A DNA stretch of 64,000 nt from contig CAZXXS010000117.1 in the NCBI GenBank assembly GCA_964644845.1, forward strand, positions 11,994 to 75,993. Reading direction: 5' to 3'. Positions within the stretch are counted from its first letter, which is position 1; every line of letters starts with the position of its first letter. Below, in pieces: positions 40,815 to 50,361 of the stretch. Below the pieces are notes generated by a model, which was not told the origin of the DNA, searched no databases, and saw only the letters and a list, made by a program, of their open reading frames with translations. The translations under genes were made by a program, and so were the position numbers. This DNA is from Geothermovivens sp964644845 (GTDB lineage Bacteria > Zhuqueibacterota > Zhuqueibacteria > Oleimicrobiales > Geothermoviventaceae).

Positions 40815-41819
40815 ATGGCATTGCTGCAATTCAACGAAACCGACTCGGACGCACTCGGTAAGCTCAAGAAAGCGCACGAGCAACTGGTCAACGAGGTCGC
40901 CAAAATCATCGTTGGCCAGCAGCAAGTTGTTGACGAGCTCGTCATCGCTCTCTTAGCGCGCGGGCACTGCTTGCTTGTTGGCGTGCCAGGCCTTGCCAAA
41001 ACACTCCTGATCAGCACACTGGCCCGAGCGCTGAACTTGAAATTCAGCCGGATTCAATTCACGCCGGACCTGATGCCGTCCGACATTACCGGCACCGAGG
41101 TCATCGAAGAGGACGTTGCCACGGGCAAACGCCACTTCCGCTTCGTGAAGGGCCCGATCTTCGCGAACATCGTTCTGGCGGACGAAATCAACCGCACACC
41201 GCCGAAAACGCAGGCGGCCCTTCTGCAGGCCATGCAAGAACACGAGGTGACCGCCGGAAACACCACGTACCCCCTGGATGAGCCCTTTTTCGTGCTCGCC
41301 ACACAGAACCCAATCGAGCAGGAGGGAACCTACCCTCTACCTGAAGCGCAGCTCGACCGCTTCATGTTCAACCTCTGGGTCGACTACCCCAGCAGTGAGG
41401 AAGAGATTCAAATCGTCAAGAGCACCACAGGAGCTGCGGAAGCCGACGTACAGCCTGTACTCGACGGTGACGACATCTTGGCGCTGCAATCTTTCGTGCG
41501 TAAGGTGCCGGTGGCCGATCACGTGGTAAACTACGCCGTCGAGCTGGTTCGCAAAACCCGGCCGAATGTCGACGGGGCACCCGAGTTCGTCAAAGAATGG
41601 GTACGCTGGGGGGCAGGTCCCAGGGCCTCCCAGTACTTAATTCTGGGTGCCAAGGCCCGGTGTGTTCTGGACGGGCGAGCCACACCCGACGAAGCCGACG
41701 TTCGGGCCGTAGCCGTTCCCGTGCTGCGTCACCGTCTGGTCACCACATTTCACGCCGAGGCAGAGGGCATCAGCAGTGTGGACGTCGTTCGGCGTTTGCT
41801 AAGGGATGGGAACGTTTGA
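40815..41819 (+). CDS. moxR: MoxR-family AAA+ ATPase
   Basis: 334 residues: Walker A GVPGLAKT (56-63), FTPDLMPSDITGTEV near 87-101, Walker B NIVLADEINRTPPKTQAALLQAM, sensor-1 VLATQNPIEQEGTYPLPEAQLDRF and the VDYP region. These are the hallmarks of MoxR ATPases, which act as chaperones for assembly of metal enzymes or surface protein complexes together with a von-Willebrand-like protein. AAGGGA precedes ATG 40815. The next gene on the same strand is a DUF58 protein, the standard partner. The 207-base gap in between contains no gene. Confidence 0.95.
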   Translation: MALLQFNETDSDALGKLKKAHEQLVNEVAKIIVGQQQVVDELVIALLARGHCLLVGVPGLAKTLLISTLARALNLKFSRIQFTPDLMPSDITGTEVIEEDVATGKRHFRFVKGPIFANIVLADEINRTPPKTQAALLQAMQEHEVTAGNTTYPLDEPFFVLATQNPIEQEGTYPLPEAQLDRFMFNLWVDYPSSEEEIQIVKSTTGAAEADVQPVLDGDDILALQSFVRKVPVADHVVNYAVELVRKTRPNVDGAPEFVKEWVRWGAGPRASQYLILGAKARCVLDGRATPDEADVRAVAVPVLRHRLVTTFHAEAEGISSVDVVRRLLRDGNV

Positions 41820-42026
41820 CCAGTGCCAGCTCTCTCAAGACGGGGAAAACACGGCTCCCTCCTCGCGAGCGTGCACCAAAGCGCCAGTGTCCCGAGACCA
41901 CGAGCCGCGTGACGGATCACCGGGTGCTTCGGCTGCCTACGCCTCGCGCTTACAGCAACCAAAAGAAAGGCTCTTCCGAGCCGTCCGTCCGGGTGTTTTC
42001 TGTACCGGAGAATCAACGGATTAAGG

Positions 42027-42938
42027 ATGCCTGAATCAAAAGTCAAAGCGCCCCGTCAGCTCCTCGACCCCGAGGTCGTGAGTCGACTCAGCAACCTGTC
42101 GCTGCGTGCGCGCGCAGTGGTCGAGGGTTTCATCGCGGGCATGCACCAGAGCCCTTACCACGGATTCAGCGTCGAATTCTCCGAGCACCGTCCCTACTCC
42201 CCGGGCGACGAGATTCGTCTGCTGGACTGGAAAGTTTTCGCGCGCACTGACCGCTTCGTCGTTAAGCAGTTCCAGGAAGAAACCAACCTCAAAGCCTACC
42301 TGGTCGTGGACGCTTCGGCGTCCATGGGTTTCAGCTCCGGAAAGATCACCAAGCTGCAGTACGCAACCTACCTTGCCGCTGCTCTGGCCTACCTCATGTT
42401 GCACCAGCGGGATGCTGTGGGTCTGTTGACCTTCGACCAAGCGCCCAGGCAGTTCTACCCGCCCCGCTCTGTGCTCTCCTACCTAAAACCACTCCTGACC
42501 ACACTGGAGAACCTCACCCCAGGAGGACAAACTAGGCTCGGTCCCGTGCTGCACGAGTTGGCCGAACGCATCAAACGCAGAGGTCTTGTACTGCTTTTTT
42601 CCGACCTTCTCGACGAGCCGGATCAGGTGCTCTCGGGTCTCCGCCACTTTCGCCACAACCACCACGACGTCATCGTTTTCCACATCCTGGACCCCATCGA
42701 ACGCAACTTTCGTCTGCATGGGAACGTAACGTTCGAAGACATGGAAACCGGTGAGCGCCTCGGTACCCAACCGCCGCACATTCGTCGCGCTTACCTGGAA
42801 CGCGTCAGCGCGTTCCTCGACGCGTACCGGCGGCACTGCCGGGAAAACGCCATCGACTACGTGCTGATGGACACCGGAGAACCGTTCGACCGGGCGTTGT
42901 TTGAATACCTGGTGAAGCGAAAGCGAATTGGTGGCTGA
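42027..42938 (+). CDS. DUF58/von Willebrand-like MoxR-associated protein
   Basis: 303 residues. It shows the DUF58 sequence MHQSPYHGFSVEFSEHRPYSPGDEIRLLDWKVFARTDRFVVKQF (about 38-80), followed by a vWA fold with the MIDAS-type DASASMG (about 95-101) and the ISPE-like loop GQTRLGP (about 170). DUF58 proteins usually partner MoxR ATPases and bind divalent metal at the MIDAS site. There is no membrane helix, so it is soluble. The start ATG 42027 has a GGAG only at 16 bases, a weak site. The MoxR-DUF58 module is generally linked to aerotolerance and envelope or enzyme maturation; no target gene is adjacent. Confidence 0.9.
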   Translation: MPESKVKAPRQLLDPEVVSRLSNLSLRARAVVEGFIAGMHQSPYHGFSVEFSEHRPYSPGDEIRLLDWKVFARTDRFVVKQFQEETNLKAYLVVDASASMGFSSGKITKLQYATYLAAALAYLMLHQRDAVGLLTFDQAPRQFYPPRSVLSYLKPLLTTLENLTPGGQTRLGPVLHELAERIKRRGLVLLFSDLLDEPDQVLSGLRHFRHNHHDVIVFHILDPIERNFRLHGNVTFEDMETGERLGTQPPHIRRAYLERVSAFLDAYRRHCRENAIDYVLMDTGEPFDRALFEYLVKRKRIGG

Positions 42939-43041
42939 ACTGGCAACGTGACCCCAACCCAGGGGCTTCAGGGACGTGAACGTTGGTCCTGGAATCCCCG
43001 GCGAAACTCGCGTCTGAAAGCAACGCACGAGTCCTTCGCAA

Positions 43042-43071
43042 CTCAGAGAGGGAAACCGCGGCCCCTCTGAG
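43042..43071 (+). terminator. Hairpin downstream of the DUF58 gene
   Basis: CTCAGA (43042-43047) and TCTGAG (43066-43071) flank GGG/CCC pairs in an imperfect hairpin, about 100 bases after the DUF58 stop. It has no T-run and could equally be a leader structure for the kinase gene. Confidence 0.35.
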
Positions 43072-43167
43072 AAACTTGGCGTGCAGGAAAGGCCTTCACC
43101 CAATCAGGATGCCGCCAATCCGCTGGCCACAAGCCACTGGGAAAACACCCTCAGGGACTTCCGTTCG

Positions 43168-44727
43168 ATGAACACCTTTTGGCTCTGGACAGCCTTCGCG
43201 CTCCTTGCGGTTGCGATTTACGCCGCCTTCGTCTGGCGGCGTTCACGGGACCGTGACCGCTTCCGGGCGCGCCTGACTGTGTTGTTCCTGGCTTTTGCCC
43301 TCATCCCGAGCGCACTCACGATTTTCATCCTCAGCAACATCCTCTCCAGGAGCGTGGAAACGCTTTTTTTACCCAACGTCGAACCCACGCTCAACGAAGC
43401 GCTTGAAACCTTGCGCACTCAGATCGAGCAAGAGGACGCCCGCTGGGTCCGTGCTTTTCGAAAACGCGGTCCCGAGGTCGCTCGCAGCGACAGCTTGTTG
43501 CTCTGGTTGGCCACAAACCGCGGAGGCTGGAAAGTTGTGTACGGGGATTCCGTCACAGCCGTTCGTTTCCTGCGAAAGCACTCCCTTCCCGCAGCAAAAG
43601 CAGCCTCTCTTCACCAGAGCGTAGCGGTCCGAGGTGCCCTTGCCCGGGTCTACAGTTTCGAAGACACTACTGGCCAGGTCTGGCTGGTGTGCCGACGCTA
43701 CCCGGCAGCTTTGGCCCGGGTGTTCGAAGACTTACAGGAAACGCTCCGTGTCTACGGCACGCTGGCCCTCCTGCGTGAGGGAGTGGTACGCCAGCAATTG
43801 ATCTGGGGCTTTGGAGCAGCACTGGTGCTCTTTCTGGCGGTAGCGGCTGTGTTAGCCGCCCGTGCCGTCTCCCGCAGCGTGGCGGAGCCCGTGGCTCAGC
43901 TTTCCAGCGCCATGTCCCGGGTGTCGCAGGGAGATCTGGACATCCAGGTAGCCGTGCGCGGCAACGACGAGATCGCCAGCCTTGCCAGGACGTTCAACAG
44001 CATGATCGAGGAACTGCGCCTCAGCCGAGAGCGCCTGGCCCAGGCTGAGCGTGTGGCAGCCTGGCGCGAGGTCGCTCGCCAGGTGTCGCACGAAATGCGA
44101 AACGCGTTGAGTCCAACCCAGCTGACCCTGCACCGACTGCGCCGGCGGGTCGGCGACAACACCCCCGAAGCCGAACAGATCCGGGAACTCATCAGCAGCG
44201 CCGAGAGGCAGCTGAGCATGCTAACCCGCATGGCCGAAGCATTTTCCCAGCTCGCCCGCATGCCGGAACCCACGTTCAAGCCGGTGGACGTGAACGCTGT
44301 GGTCCGCGACGTCGTGGCGCTGTTCGAGGCGCAGTCACACCGCGTGCGCTTTGACCTCGAGCTCGACGACAGCAGCCCCGTCATCTACGCGGACCCGGAC
44401 CGCCTTCGGCAAATTCTGAACAACCTGCTCCGCAACGCCGTGGAAGCTTCCGGTGAGCAGGGTGTAATCCTGGTCCGCACTACAGCCGACCGGGAAAACA
44501 GCGTTCTGCAGATTCTCGTCCGCGACCACGGGGCGGGCATGACCCCCGAGACCCTGCGCAGGGTTTTCAAACCCTACTTCAGCACCAAGCCTTCAGGCAC
44601 CGGGCTGGGCCTGTTCATTGTGAAGCGAATCGTGGAAGAGCACGGCGGCGAGATCCAGCTCGACAGCGAGCTCGGCAAGGGCACCACCGTGGTCATCAGC
44701 TTTCCGCTGGGGAGACGGAAACGATGA
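43168..44727 (+). CDS. NtrY-like sensor histidine kinase
   Basis: 519 residues from ATG 43168, chosen because the encoded MNTFWLWTAFALLAVAIYAAF is the first TM. TM2 (LTVLFLAFALIPSALTIFILS, about 33-55) precedes a periplasmic domain (about 60-205), TM3 lies at about 214-240, followed by HAMP (AVAQLSSAMSRVSQGDLD region), a dimerisation helix SHEMRNALSPTQL with His308, and a catalytic domain: N-box NNLLRNAVEA, G1 DHGAGM, F-box FKPYFSTK, G2 GTGLGLF. REVARQVSHEMRN matches NtrY. The expected cognate regulator does not follow; only a 23-codon ORF overlaps the stop. The sensed signal is unknown. Confidence 0.92.
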   Translation: MNTFWLWTAFALLAVAIYAAFVWRRSRDRDRFRARLTVLFLAFALIPSALTIFILSNILSRSVETLFLPNVEPTLNEALETLRTQIEQEDARWVRAFRKRGPEVARSDSLLLWLATNRGGWKVVYGDSVTAVRFLRKHSLPAAKAASLHQSVAVRGALARVYSFEDTTGQVWLVCRRYPAALARVFEDLQETLRVYGTLALLREGVVRQQLIWGFGAALVLFLAVAAVLAARAVSRSVAEPVAQLSSAMSRVSQGDLDIQVAVRGNDEIASLARTFNSMIEELRLSRERLAQAERVAAWREVARQVSHEMRNALSPTQLTLHRLRRRVGDNTPEAEQIRELISSAERQLSMLTRMAEAFSQLARMPEPTFKPVDVNAVVRDVVALFEAQSHRVRFDLELDDSSPVIYADPDRLRQILNNLLRNAVEASGEQGVILVRTTADRENSVLQILVRDHGAGMTPETLRRVFKPYFSTKPSGTGLGLFIVKRIVEEHGGEIQLDSELGKGTTVVISFPLGRRKR

Positions 44728-44795
44728 CAGCAAGGGGGACCGGAGCCAGTCTGCAGCCGTTGCCCACCGGCACGGAGGCGCAACCCGAAGACTGA
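44724..44795 (+). CDS. Possible 23-residue ORF overlapping the kinase stop
   Basis: ATG 44724 overlaps the kinase TGA by ATGA and has GGGGAG upstream, but the frame ends after 23 residues with no recognisable sequence. It may be the remnant of a lost response-regulator gene start, a leader, or chance. Confidence 0.25.
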   Translation: MTARGTGASLQPLPTGTEAQPED

Positions 44796-45050
44796 ATTCG
44801 CATTCCCAACGGCCTGGAAACGCCTGCACCGGACCTCGGCTTCCTTTCCGCCAGCTCGCCGTTCAGCTTCCCGGGAGGAAGACGTCGCACGCCTTTGGAG
44901 ACCTGGAAACGAACGCCGACTGGGCCAAACAGGTCCGGTGATCCGTTTCGGTCCACCTCGGCCCAACCTGCCTGCTTGTCACCCCAGTGAGAAACAGGCC
45001 CAGCGGACGTCCACTCCCACTGGGCCCGTGCTTCTGTCCCGTCCGTCGTG
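44728..45050. other. Gene-free stretch between convergent kinase and T9SS-protein genes
   Basis: About 320 bases. Apart from the 23-codon ORF and the hairpin at 44997-45026, nothing is visible; in particular no response-regulator coding region. Confidence 0.5.
44997..45026 (-). terminator. Terminator after the secreted T9SS-type protein gene
   Basis: GGCCCAG and CTGGGCC (45020-45026 and 44997-45003) form a 7-bp stem; the loop includes the palindrome GGACGTCC. On the minus strand TGTTTCT follows. It lies 25 bases after the stop at 45051. Confidence 0.65.
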
Positions 45051-48044
45051 TTACCTCGTCAAGATCAACTTCACGGTGCGTGTGTACGCACCGGTTGTGA
45101 GACGAGCCAGGTAGATCCCGGAAGGCAGGTCGGCCGCGTGCCAAACACGGGTGTGGCGTCCGGCAGGCAACGTGCCATCCACCAGTGTCGCCACTTTACG
45201 TCCACGCAGGTCGTACACAACCAGGCTTACGCGCTCCGTACCGGGCAAGTCAAACGCGAGAGTTGTGGAAGGGTTGAATGGGTTGGGGTAGTTCTGCAGT
45301 AACGCGTGCTCCCGCGGGAACGCGTCACCCTTTGCCTCTCCCTCCACGCGGCTGAAAACCGGGCTCTCGAAAAAGGACAACACGTCCTTGAAGAAAGCCG
45401 TGCGCCGCTCCGGCGTGTCCATGTAGTACGGATCGAAGAAACAGCTCAGCACTTTGGAAGTCCCGTTGTCGTAGTAAATCGCTGCGGTGAGTCCTGCAAG
45501 CGGGTAGGTCTCCGGACCCATCAGGTACACAGGCACAGCCCCCTCCACTGGTGTGCAGCCGTCAGCGAACCACAAACCGCCGCTCGAGAAGTACCACTTC
45601 AAGGTGTCGACGCTGGAAATGTTCTGCTTCGGGTAGCGGAGCAGCATCGGCACGCCGACCCCGCCGTCGTCCGCCTTCGACTGGGCGTCGTACCGTGCCA
45701 CACCCAGGTAGTCGTAGAGGAAATCTCCGGGGACAAACTCGTCCGGCGCCTTCCCGTAGCGGTCGTAAATGATGTCGTTACCAATCGCCCACAGCTTGCC
45801 GCCGTTGTCCAGGTAAGCCTTTAGTTCCTGATTCAACGTGTCTTCACCAGCCCAGAATTGCTGGCCCACGCCGTCGTTCGCCGTGTACCACACGACCAGG
45901 TCAAAAGTACGCATTTCCTCTGCCGTTGGCGACCGACCGCTGTCAACCGCTGCGAAGAGCGTGTACGTGTAACCGGCCGCTTCGATCGTTTCCTCGATCC
46001 GCGGCAGGTGGTCTGGCCGGGAGTAGTCGTCGTCATCCACCAGAAGGATCTTCATCGTCGAGGATTTCCTCAGTGAGCCCACGTAAGGAATGCGCGCGTA
46101 CATCAGGTAATGACCCAGGCTGGAGGCTGGGTTCCACTCCGTCCAGGTCACGTCGGCGCCGCCTTTGAAGACACCCTCGATCGCCGGACGCACCTTCCGA
46201 CCGATCGTGGGGTTAAAGACCGAATTGCCGTACTGGTTCACGTACCTGGCCCGACTGAGCTGGACTGAGCCGTTCCAGGTCCTACCGCCGTCCGGCGAGG
46301 TGTTGTAGAAAACCTGACGGATCGTGTCCACCTTTTGAATCCAGGTGACGTACACCCCGTAGTTCGGGTCGATCGAGATGTTCGGCCGGTCCAGGTCCCC
46401 GTTGCTGCACGTGTCCAGCTGCACTGGCTCGGTCCATGTGCGCCCGTCGAAGATTTGGTAGAGGATGTGCTTGGTCTTCGCGTCGTAGTAAACGAGGTGC
46501 AAATTACCACTCGGATCTGTGGCGATCGAAGGTACTCCCTGACGCGTACCGCCCGTGGTACCAAAAGTAACCGGGCCAACGTCGGTCACTGGATTACCAG
46601 GAACCAGGTCCAACTCCGTGACGCCCTGTTTGCCGTCGTCCGCGTAGGTCTGAACGTCGTAAGACGCGATGCCGAAGTAGTCGTAGCACATGTCGCCGGC
46701 CGCAAAGCTGTCAGGGGCCTTGCCGTAGCGGTCGTACAGCCAGTCCGAGCCGATCAGCCAGAGCTTTTTGTTGCCCTGATCCAGGTAGGTCTTCAGCTCA
46801 GCGTTGTCTTCGTCAGCGATGTTCCAGAGAGCCAGCTGCTTGCCGTCGTCACCTGCGAACCAGATCACAACGTCGTAGGCATTCAGCGTGTCGGCTGGCG
46901 GCACATTTGTGGCCATGCCGCTGCTGTTTCCACAATCGAACACGGAGTACGACACGCCGGCAGCGTCCAGAGCCGCAGTGATGATGCCCTCGTTGTTGTA
47001 CCGGTTGTCGTCGTCAACCAGCAGCACGCGCTTCCCGGAGCCGAAGTAGTTCATCACGTCGGCGACGATTTCGTTCCGCTGCTCTTCCGGGGTGAAGTAC
47101 ATGTTGAAAAAGAAGGACAACACCTCCGAGCCGTTGGCCATCGTGTAGTCGATGGCTACAGCCTTGTCGTGGTACACGTAGCTCGTGTCGCCGAGCACGT
47201 ACACCGCTTGCGCCCCTTCCACGGGTGTGCAGCCGTCCAGCCAGCGCATGGCCCGTGGTGCGCCGTCGTGAATCGGAGTGACGGCTTCGGGTGTCGTCCA
47301 GCCTGAATCAGGCCTGTAGATGGCCAGAAAAACCTCGTACGCGTTCGTGGATGGCTCCTTGTCCTCCCAACAGGCGAACATGGTGCCGTTCCTGCCGGCA
47401 GCCAGGTTCACGTCCATCCAGTTGAAAGGAAGCTGGTTCGGCGTCGGGTACTCGGCTGTGAGATTATCCAACGACCAGGTTTTCCCACCGTCGCTGCTGT
47501 GGGTTGAGTAGATGTTGGCGGGGAAAATGGCCGGATCGTTCCAGATCGAAAACAGTGTAAAAATGGAACCGTCGTCGGCCAGGTCCACCGTGTTGACGCC
47601 CACGTTGCTCGTGAACGTGTCCGGCTGGGCCTGGACCGGGTCCGACCACAACCCGTCTTTCCACACGGCGAACATGAGGTGGCGACGCCCGTCGCTCCAC
47701 TTCTCCTTCCACGTGCAGAAGATCCGCCCCTCTTCGTCAGCGACGACCGCCGGTACGCCCGTGGCGTTTTCTGTGCTGTGGCTGAGTTGCTGAGGCGGGT
47801 CCCAGCTGCCAAAAATCGAATTGTAAGTGTAGTACCAGATGTCCTGATTCGTGTAACCCGAACCGGGTTCAAACACCACGACCAGGTCGCCCTGCGGCGT
47901 CCGCGCGGAATTCCGCGCCCCGCAGTAGCGCGTGGCGTTGTAGTAGTCGACCTCTCCGATGACGGAGAGATCCTCCTGAGCCAGGAGGTTACCCGCTCCC
48001 AGCATCAAGAGCACCGCGACCGTTGCCATCAGCACTCTTTTCAT
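45051..48044 (-). CDS. Secreted multi-domain T9SS-sorted protein with duplicated DDD-module
   Basis: 997 residues from ATG 48042-48044 (GGAGG upstream). A signal peptide ends near LLAQ. Residues about 30-330 look like sialidase/BNR-type repeats (GSGYTNQDIWYYTYN, SSDGGKTWSLDN). Two related modules follow at about 339-480 and 664-810, each starting with a VLLVDDD/ILLVDDDD strand and each containing YDVVIWFAGDDG/FDLVVWYTANDG, LWLIGSDWLYDRYGKAPD/LWAIGNDIIYDRYGKAPD and a DYFGIASYDVQ/DYLGVARYDAQ ending. Between them is another BNR-like region. A T9SS/FlgD-like sorting domain (LLQNYPNPFNPSTTLAFDL to the Arg end) closes it. Probably a surface or extracellular protein of unknown role. Confidence 0.85.
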   Translation of the reverse strand: MKRVLMATVAVLLMLGAGNLLAQEDLSVIGEVDYYNATRYCGARNSARTPQGDLVVVFEPGSGYTNQDIWYYTYNSIFGSWDPPQQLSHSTENATGVPAVVADEEGRIFCTWKEKWSDGRRHLMFAVWKDGLWSDPVQAQPDTFTSNVGVNTVDLADDGSIFTLFSIWNDPAIFPANIYSTHSSDGGKTWSLDNLTAEYPTPNQLPFNWMDVNLAAGRNGTMFACWEDKEPSTNAYEVFLAIYRPDSGWTTPEAVTPIHDGAPRAMRWLDGCTPVEGAQAVYVLGDTSYVYHDKAVAIDYTMANGSEVLSFFFNMYFTPEEQRNEIVADVMNYFGSGKRVLLVDDDNRYNNEGIITAALDAAGVSYSVFDCGNSSGMATNVPPADTLNAYDVVIWFAGDDGKQLALWNIADEDNAELKTYLDQGNKKLWLIGSDWLYDRYGKAPDSFAAGDMCYDYFGIASYDVQTYADDGKQGVTELDLVPGNPVTDVGPVTFGTTGGTRQGVPSIATDPSGNLHLVYYDAKTKHILYQIFDGRTWTEPVQLDTCSNGDLDRPNISIDPNYGVYVTWIQKVDTIRQVFYNTSPDGGRTWNGSVQLSRARYVNQYGNSVFNPTIGRKVRPAIEGVFKGGADVTWTEWNPASSLGHYLMYARIPYVGSLRKSSTMKILLVDDDDYSRPDHLPRIEETIEAAGYTYTLFAAVDSGRSPTAEEMRTFDLVVWYTANDGVGQQFWAGEDTLNQELKAYLDNGGKLWAIGNDIIYDRYGKAPDEFVPGDFLYDYLGVARYDAQSKADDGGVGVPMLLRYPKQNISSVDTLKWYFSSGGLWFADGCTPVEGAVPVYLMGPETYPLAGLTAAIYYDNGTSKVLSCFFDPYYMDTPERRTAFFKDVLSFFESPVFSRVEGEAKGDAFPREHALLQNYPNPFNPSTTLAFDLPGTERVSLVVYDLRGRKVATLVDGTLPAGRHTRVWHAADLPSGIYLARLTTGAYTRTVKLILTR

Positions 48045-48300
48045 TCTGTTGACCTCCTCTCCTTTGCGTAACGCGCCCACGACCTTTCTTTCCAAAACGC
48101 TTCTCGCGCGACATCCCGCCTGAGTCAGATTCATGTCTCGCAAGGATTCAACAGAGTTGCCACCCGTTGGGCTCGCCCGGCCAGTTTGCGCAACCTGACC
48201 GGCGCCGACAGCGTGGTTCAACACCGCGCGCAAGGCTCTTCGACCTTCCCGGACTACATGCCCCAAAAACCCCGCGTGTCTCCCCGCTGCCGCCTGCGCT

Positions 48301-50361
48301 TCAGCGAACGTAAAGAACCTTGGCGGTTACCACCCGCGTTCCCGTGCCTAACCGAATCAGGTACACACCGGTTGGGAGGGGCGCGGCGGTCTCTTCCGCG
48401 AGTAGCCCGGCCAGATCAAGCCGCAACCGGTAACGGCCAGCGCTCCGTCTTTGCCCGCTGAGCGGACGAAACACCTCCTGGCCCAGAACGTTGTAAATCC
48501 GCAGCCAAACCCTACATGCCTGCGGAATCGAGTACTCGAGCACCAGTCGGCCGCTTGACGGATTCGGGTAAACCTTCAGCTCCAGCGTCTTTGGCAGTCC
48601 GGCGTGCCGACCGCCTCTTACAACCGCGCCAAACTGGTTGAACACGGCGACCGGAAGCGGCTGCACTTCTTCGGGACCGATCACAACCTCCCGGTTGTGC
48701 ACTTCCATTTCAAACGTGCCCGGCCCAGCGATGGCAAAACGGTACTTCAGGAGTTCACCCACGTGGGCGTAATCGAACGCCACGGTCAGGCGGTAGACGC
48801 CGAGCGAATCCGGTCCCTCGAACGGCGCGCTGTTGATCGTGCCCGCCAGCGGCGGGATGCTCCCTCGCACCACCACACTCTCGTCGGGACCGAGCTGCCG
48901 GTCGCCCAGGGTCACGGCGAAAATCAGTTTGCGGTCGGGCCGCAGTTTGAAGGGCTGGCGCGCTGACCAGCCGGACCACTCATCCCCGACCTGCGCACGA
49001 ACCCTCAGCCAGACTGTTCCTACGGGGCGCTGCCCGTAGAGCCAGGGCGAAACATCTACGAACGCAACCGTGTCCGAATCCACTGCCACGGTCTCCCAGG
49101 GGCCCATGCGGCTTGTGGCCAGCTGCAGTTCGTACGTTGCTGCTTCCAAGCGAGCGCTGTGAAACCAGCGTACGCAAATGGTGTCGGGGGCCACAAAGCG
49201 CGTGGAATCGCTGACCTCCGGCACAGGCAAAATCTCGACAGCCACGCCGTCCACCACCGAGTACCCACTCACGTTGAATGACCCAGCCAGGTCGTACCAG
49301 CCGTTGTTCTGGCCGTACCAACCCAGGTTGAGGTGGTAAAAGCCGTTGTGTTCGAAGTACCCGTCCACCACGGCCGCGTGGCCAGCTCCCGAGTTCGTGG
49401 ACAGAGCCACCACAGCAGGCCTGCCGGCAACCATTTCCTTCCGCAGGGTCGTGAACAGGTTTTCGGCGTTACCTGCGAGGTAGCTGGCACCAGTCCGGAA
49501 GTAGCGCGAGGCCGCCACCGGAATCCTTCGCACAGAAGCAGTGGAACCTGACCGCTCGAAGTCAGTGTCCAGAGCCACCGCGCAGTGGAAACTGAGCAGC
49601 CCCACGGCCTCCTTGTTGCGGAGGGTCACACCCGGCAGACTGTAGTCATCGAGCATGGCACCCCAGTCGTACCAGGTCGAGTCGAAATTGACGCGCAGAA
49701 CGCCCACGTCGTCCTCGTTGACCAGGTGCGTGCCCTGCCCGTGTCGAGGCCAGCGGTAGTAGTCCAGGACCTGCGCCAGGGCCGTGGCAACGCAGCCCAC
49801 CGGCCAGTGGTTCGGTGAGTACAGGTTGAAAACGGGTTCACCACCCACATTCCCCTGGCCCCACCTGGTAGTCAGGTACGGGCCGTAGATCTGGCCCGGT
49901 TCGGCCAGAGCGAGCCTGCGCAGCGGCCGAATCCCTCTTGCTCCTCTTGCCCCGACAGCCCGAAGTCGCAGTTCCACGTCGCGACGCACAAGAGCCAGTA
50001 ACGCGTATCGGGGAACATCATTGGCAACGAAGTCGCTCTCTGTGGAGAAGCCGAGCACATCACCGACCCGCTCCTCAGCGGCCACCAGAACAAAACCCAC
50101 GGGGCGCAACTTCAGGACGAACGCCAGGCAACGATTCCCTTCCCTGTCGAAAACGGTTCCTGCAGAGCTCGTAGCCAGACACACCCCGGAAGCCTGCTTT
50201 CCGAAAGCCGGCAGAACGCGCTGAAGCCAGGCGGAGGCAAGTCGCCTCGCCTCCGCGGGCGAGCGTTCCCGGGTGTAGCCCGAGGTGCCCACGAGGAGGG
50301 TCAGGGCAACCAGTGCTACCCCTAAGCCCAAACGTCTACCTTGCACACCGAAAGCCGACAT
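48301..50361 (-). CDS. Secreted C10-family (streptopain-like) cysteine peptidase with T9SS-type sorting domain
   Basis: 686 residues. An N-terminal signal (LGLGVALVALTLLVGTSG) is followed by a propeptide region (about 30-150). The mature C10 domain carries NHWPVGCVATALAQVLDYYRWP (catalytic C190) and SGAGHAAVVDGY (catalytic H328), then WYGQNNGWYDLAGSFNV. After it come Fn3-like segments (about 400-490), a CBM20-like beta-sandwich (KLIFAVTLGDRQ, about 500-590) and a C-terminal VYPNPSSGRLVLEYSIPQ-to-VLYVR domain resembling T9SS sorting signals. Related enzymes degrade host or dietary proteins in other bacteria. Start ATG 50361 overlaps the upstream gene by 26 bases; there is no clear RBS. Confidence 0.88.
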   Translation of the reverse strand: MSAFGVQGRRLGLGVALVALTLLVGTSGYTRERSPAEARRLASAWLQRVLPAFGKQASGVCLATSSAGTVFDREGNRCLAFVLKLRPVGFVLVAAEERVGDVLGFSTESDFVANDVPRYALLALVRRDVELRLRAVGARGARGIRPLRRLALAEPGQIYGPYLTTRWGQGNVGGEPVFNLYSPNHWPVGCVATALAQVLDYYRWPRHGQGTHLVNEDDVGVLRVNFDSTWYDWGAMLDDYSLPGVTLRNKEAVGLLSFHCAVALDTDFERSGSTASVRRIPVAASRYFRTGASYLAGNAENLFTTLRKEMVAGRPAVVALSTNSGAGHAAVVDGYFEHNGFYHLNLGWYGQNNGWYDLAGSFNVSGYSVVDGVAVEILPVPEVSDSTRFVAPDTICVRWFHSARLEAATYELQLATSRMGPWETVAVDSDTVAFVDVSPWLYGQRPVGTVWLRVRAQVGDEWSGWSARQPFKLRPDRKLIFAVTLGDRQLGPDESVVVRGSIPPLAGTINSAPFEGPDSLGVYRLTVAFDYAHVGELLKYRFAIAGPGTFEMEVHNREVVIGPEEVQPLPVAVFNQFGAVVRGGRHAGLPKTLELKVYPNPSSGRLVLEYSIPQACRVWLRIYNVLGQEVFRPLSGQRRSAGRYRLRLDLAGLLAEETAAPLPTGVYLIRLGTGTRVVTAKVLYVR

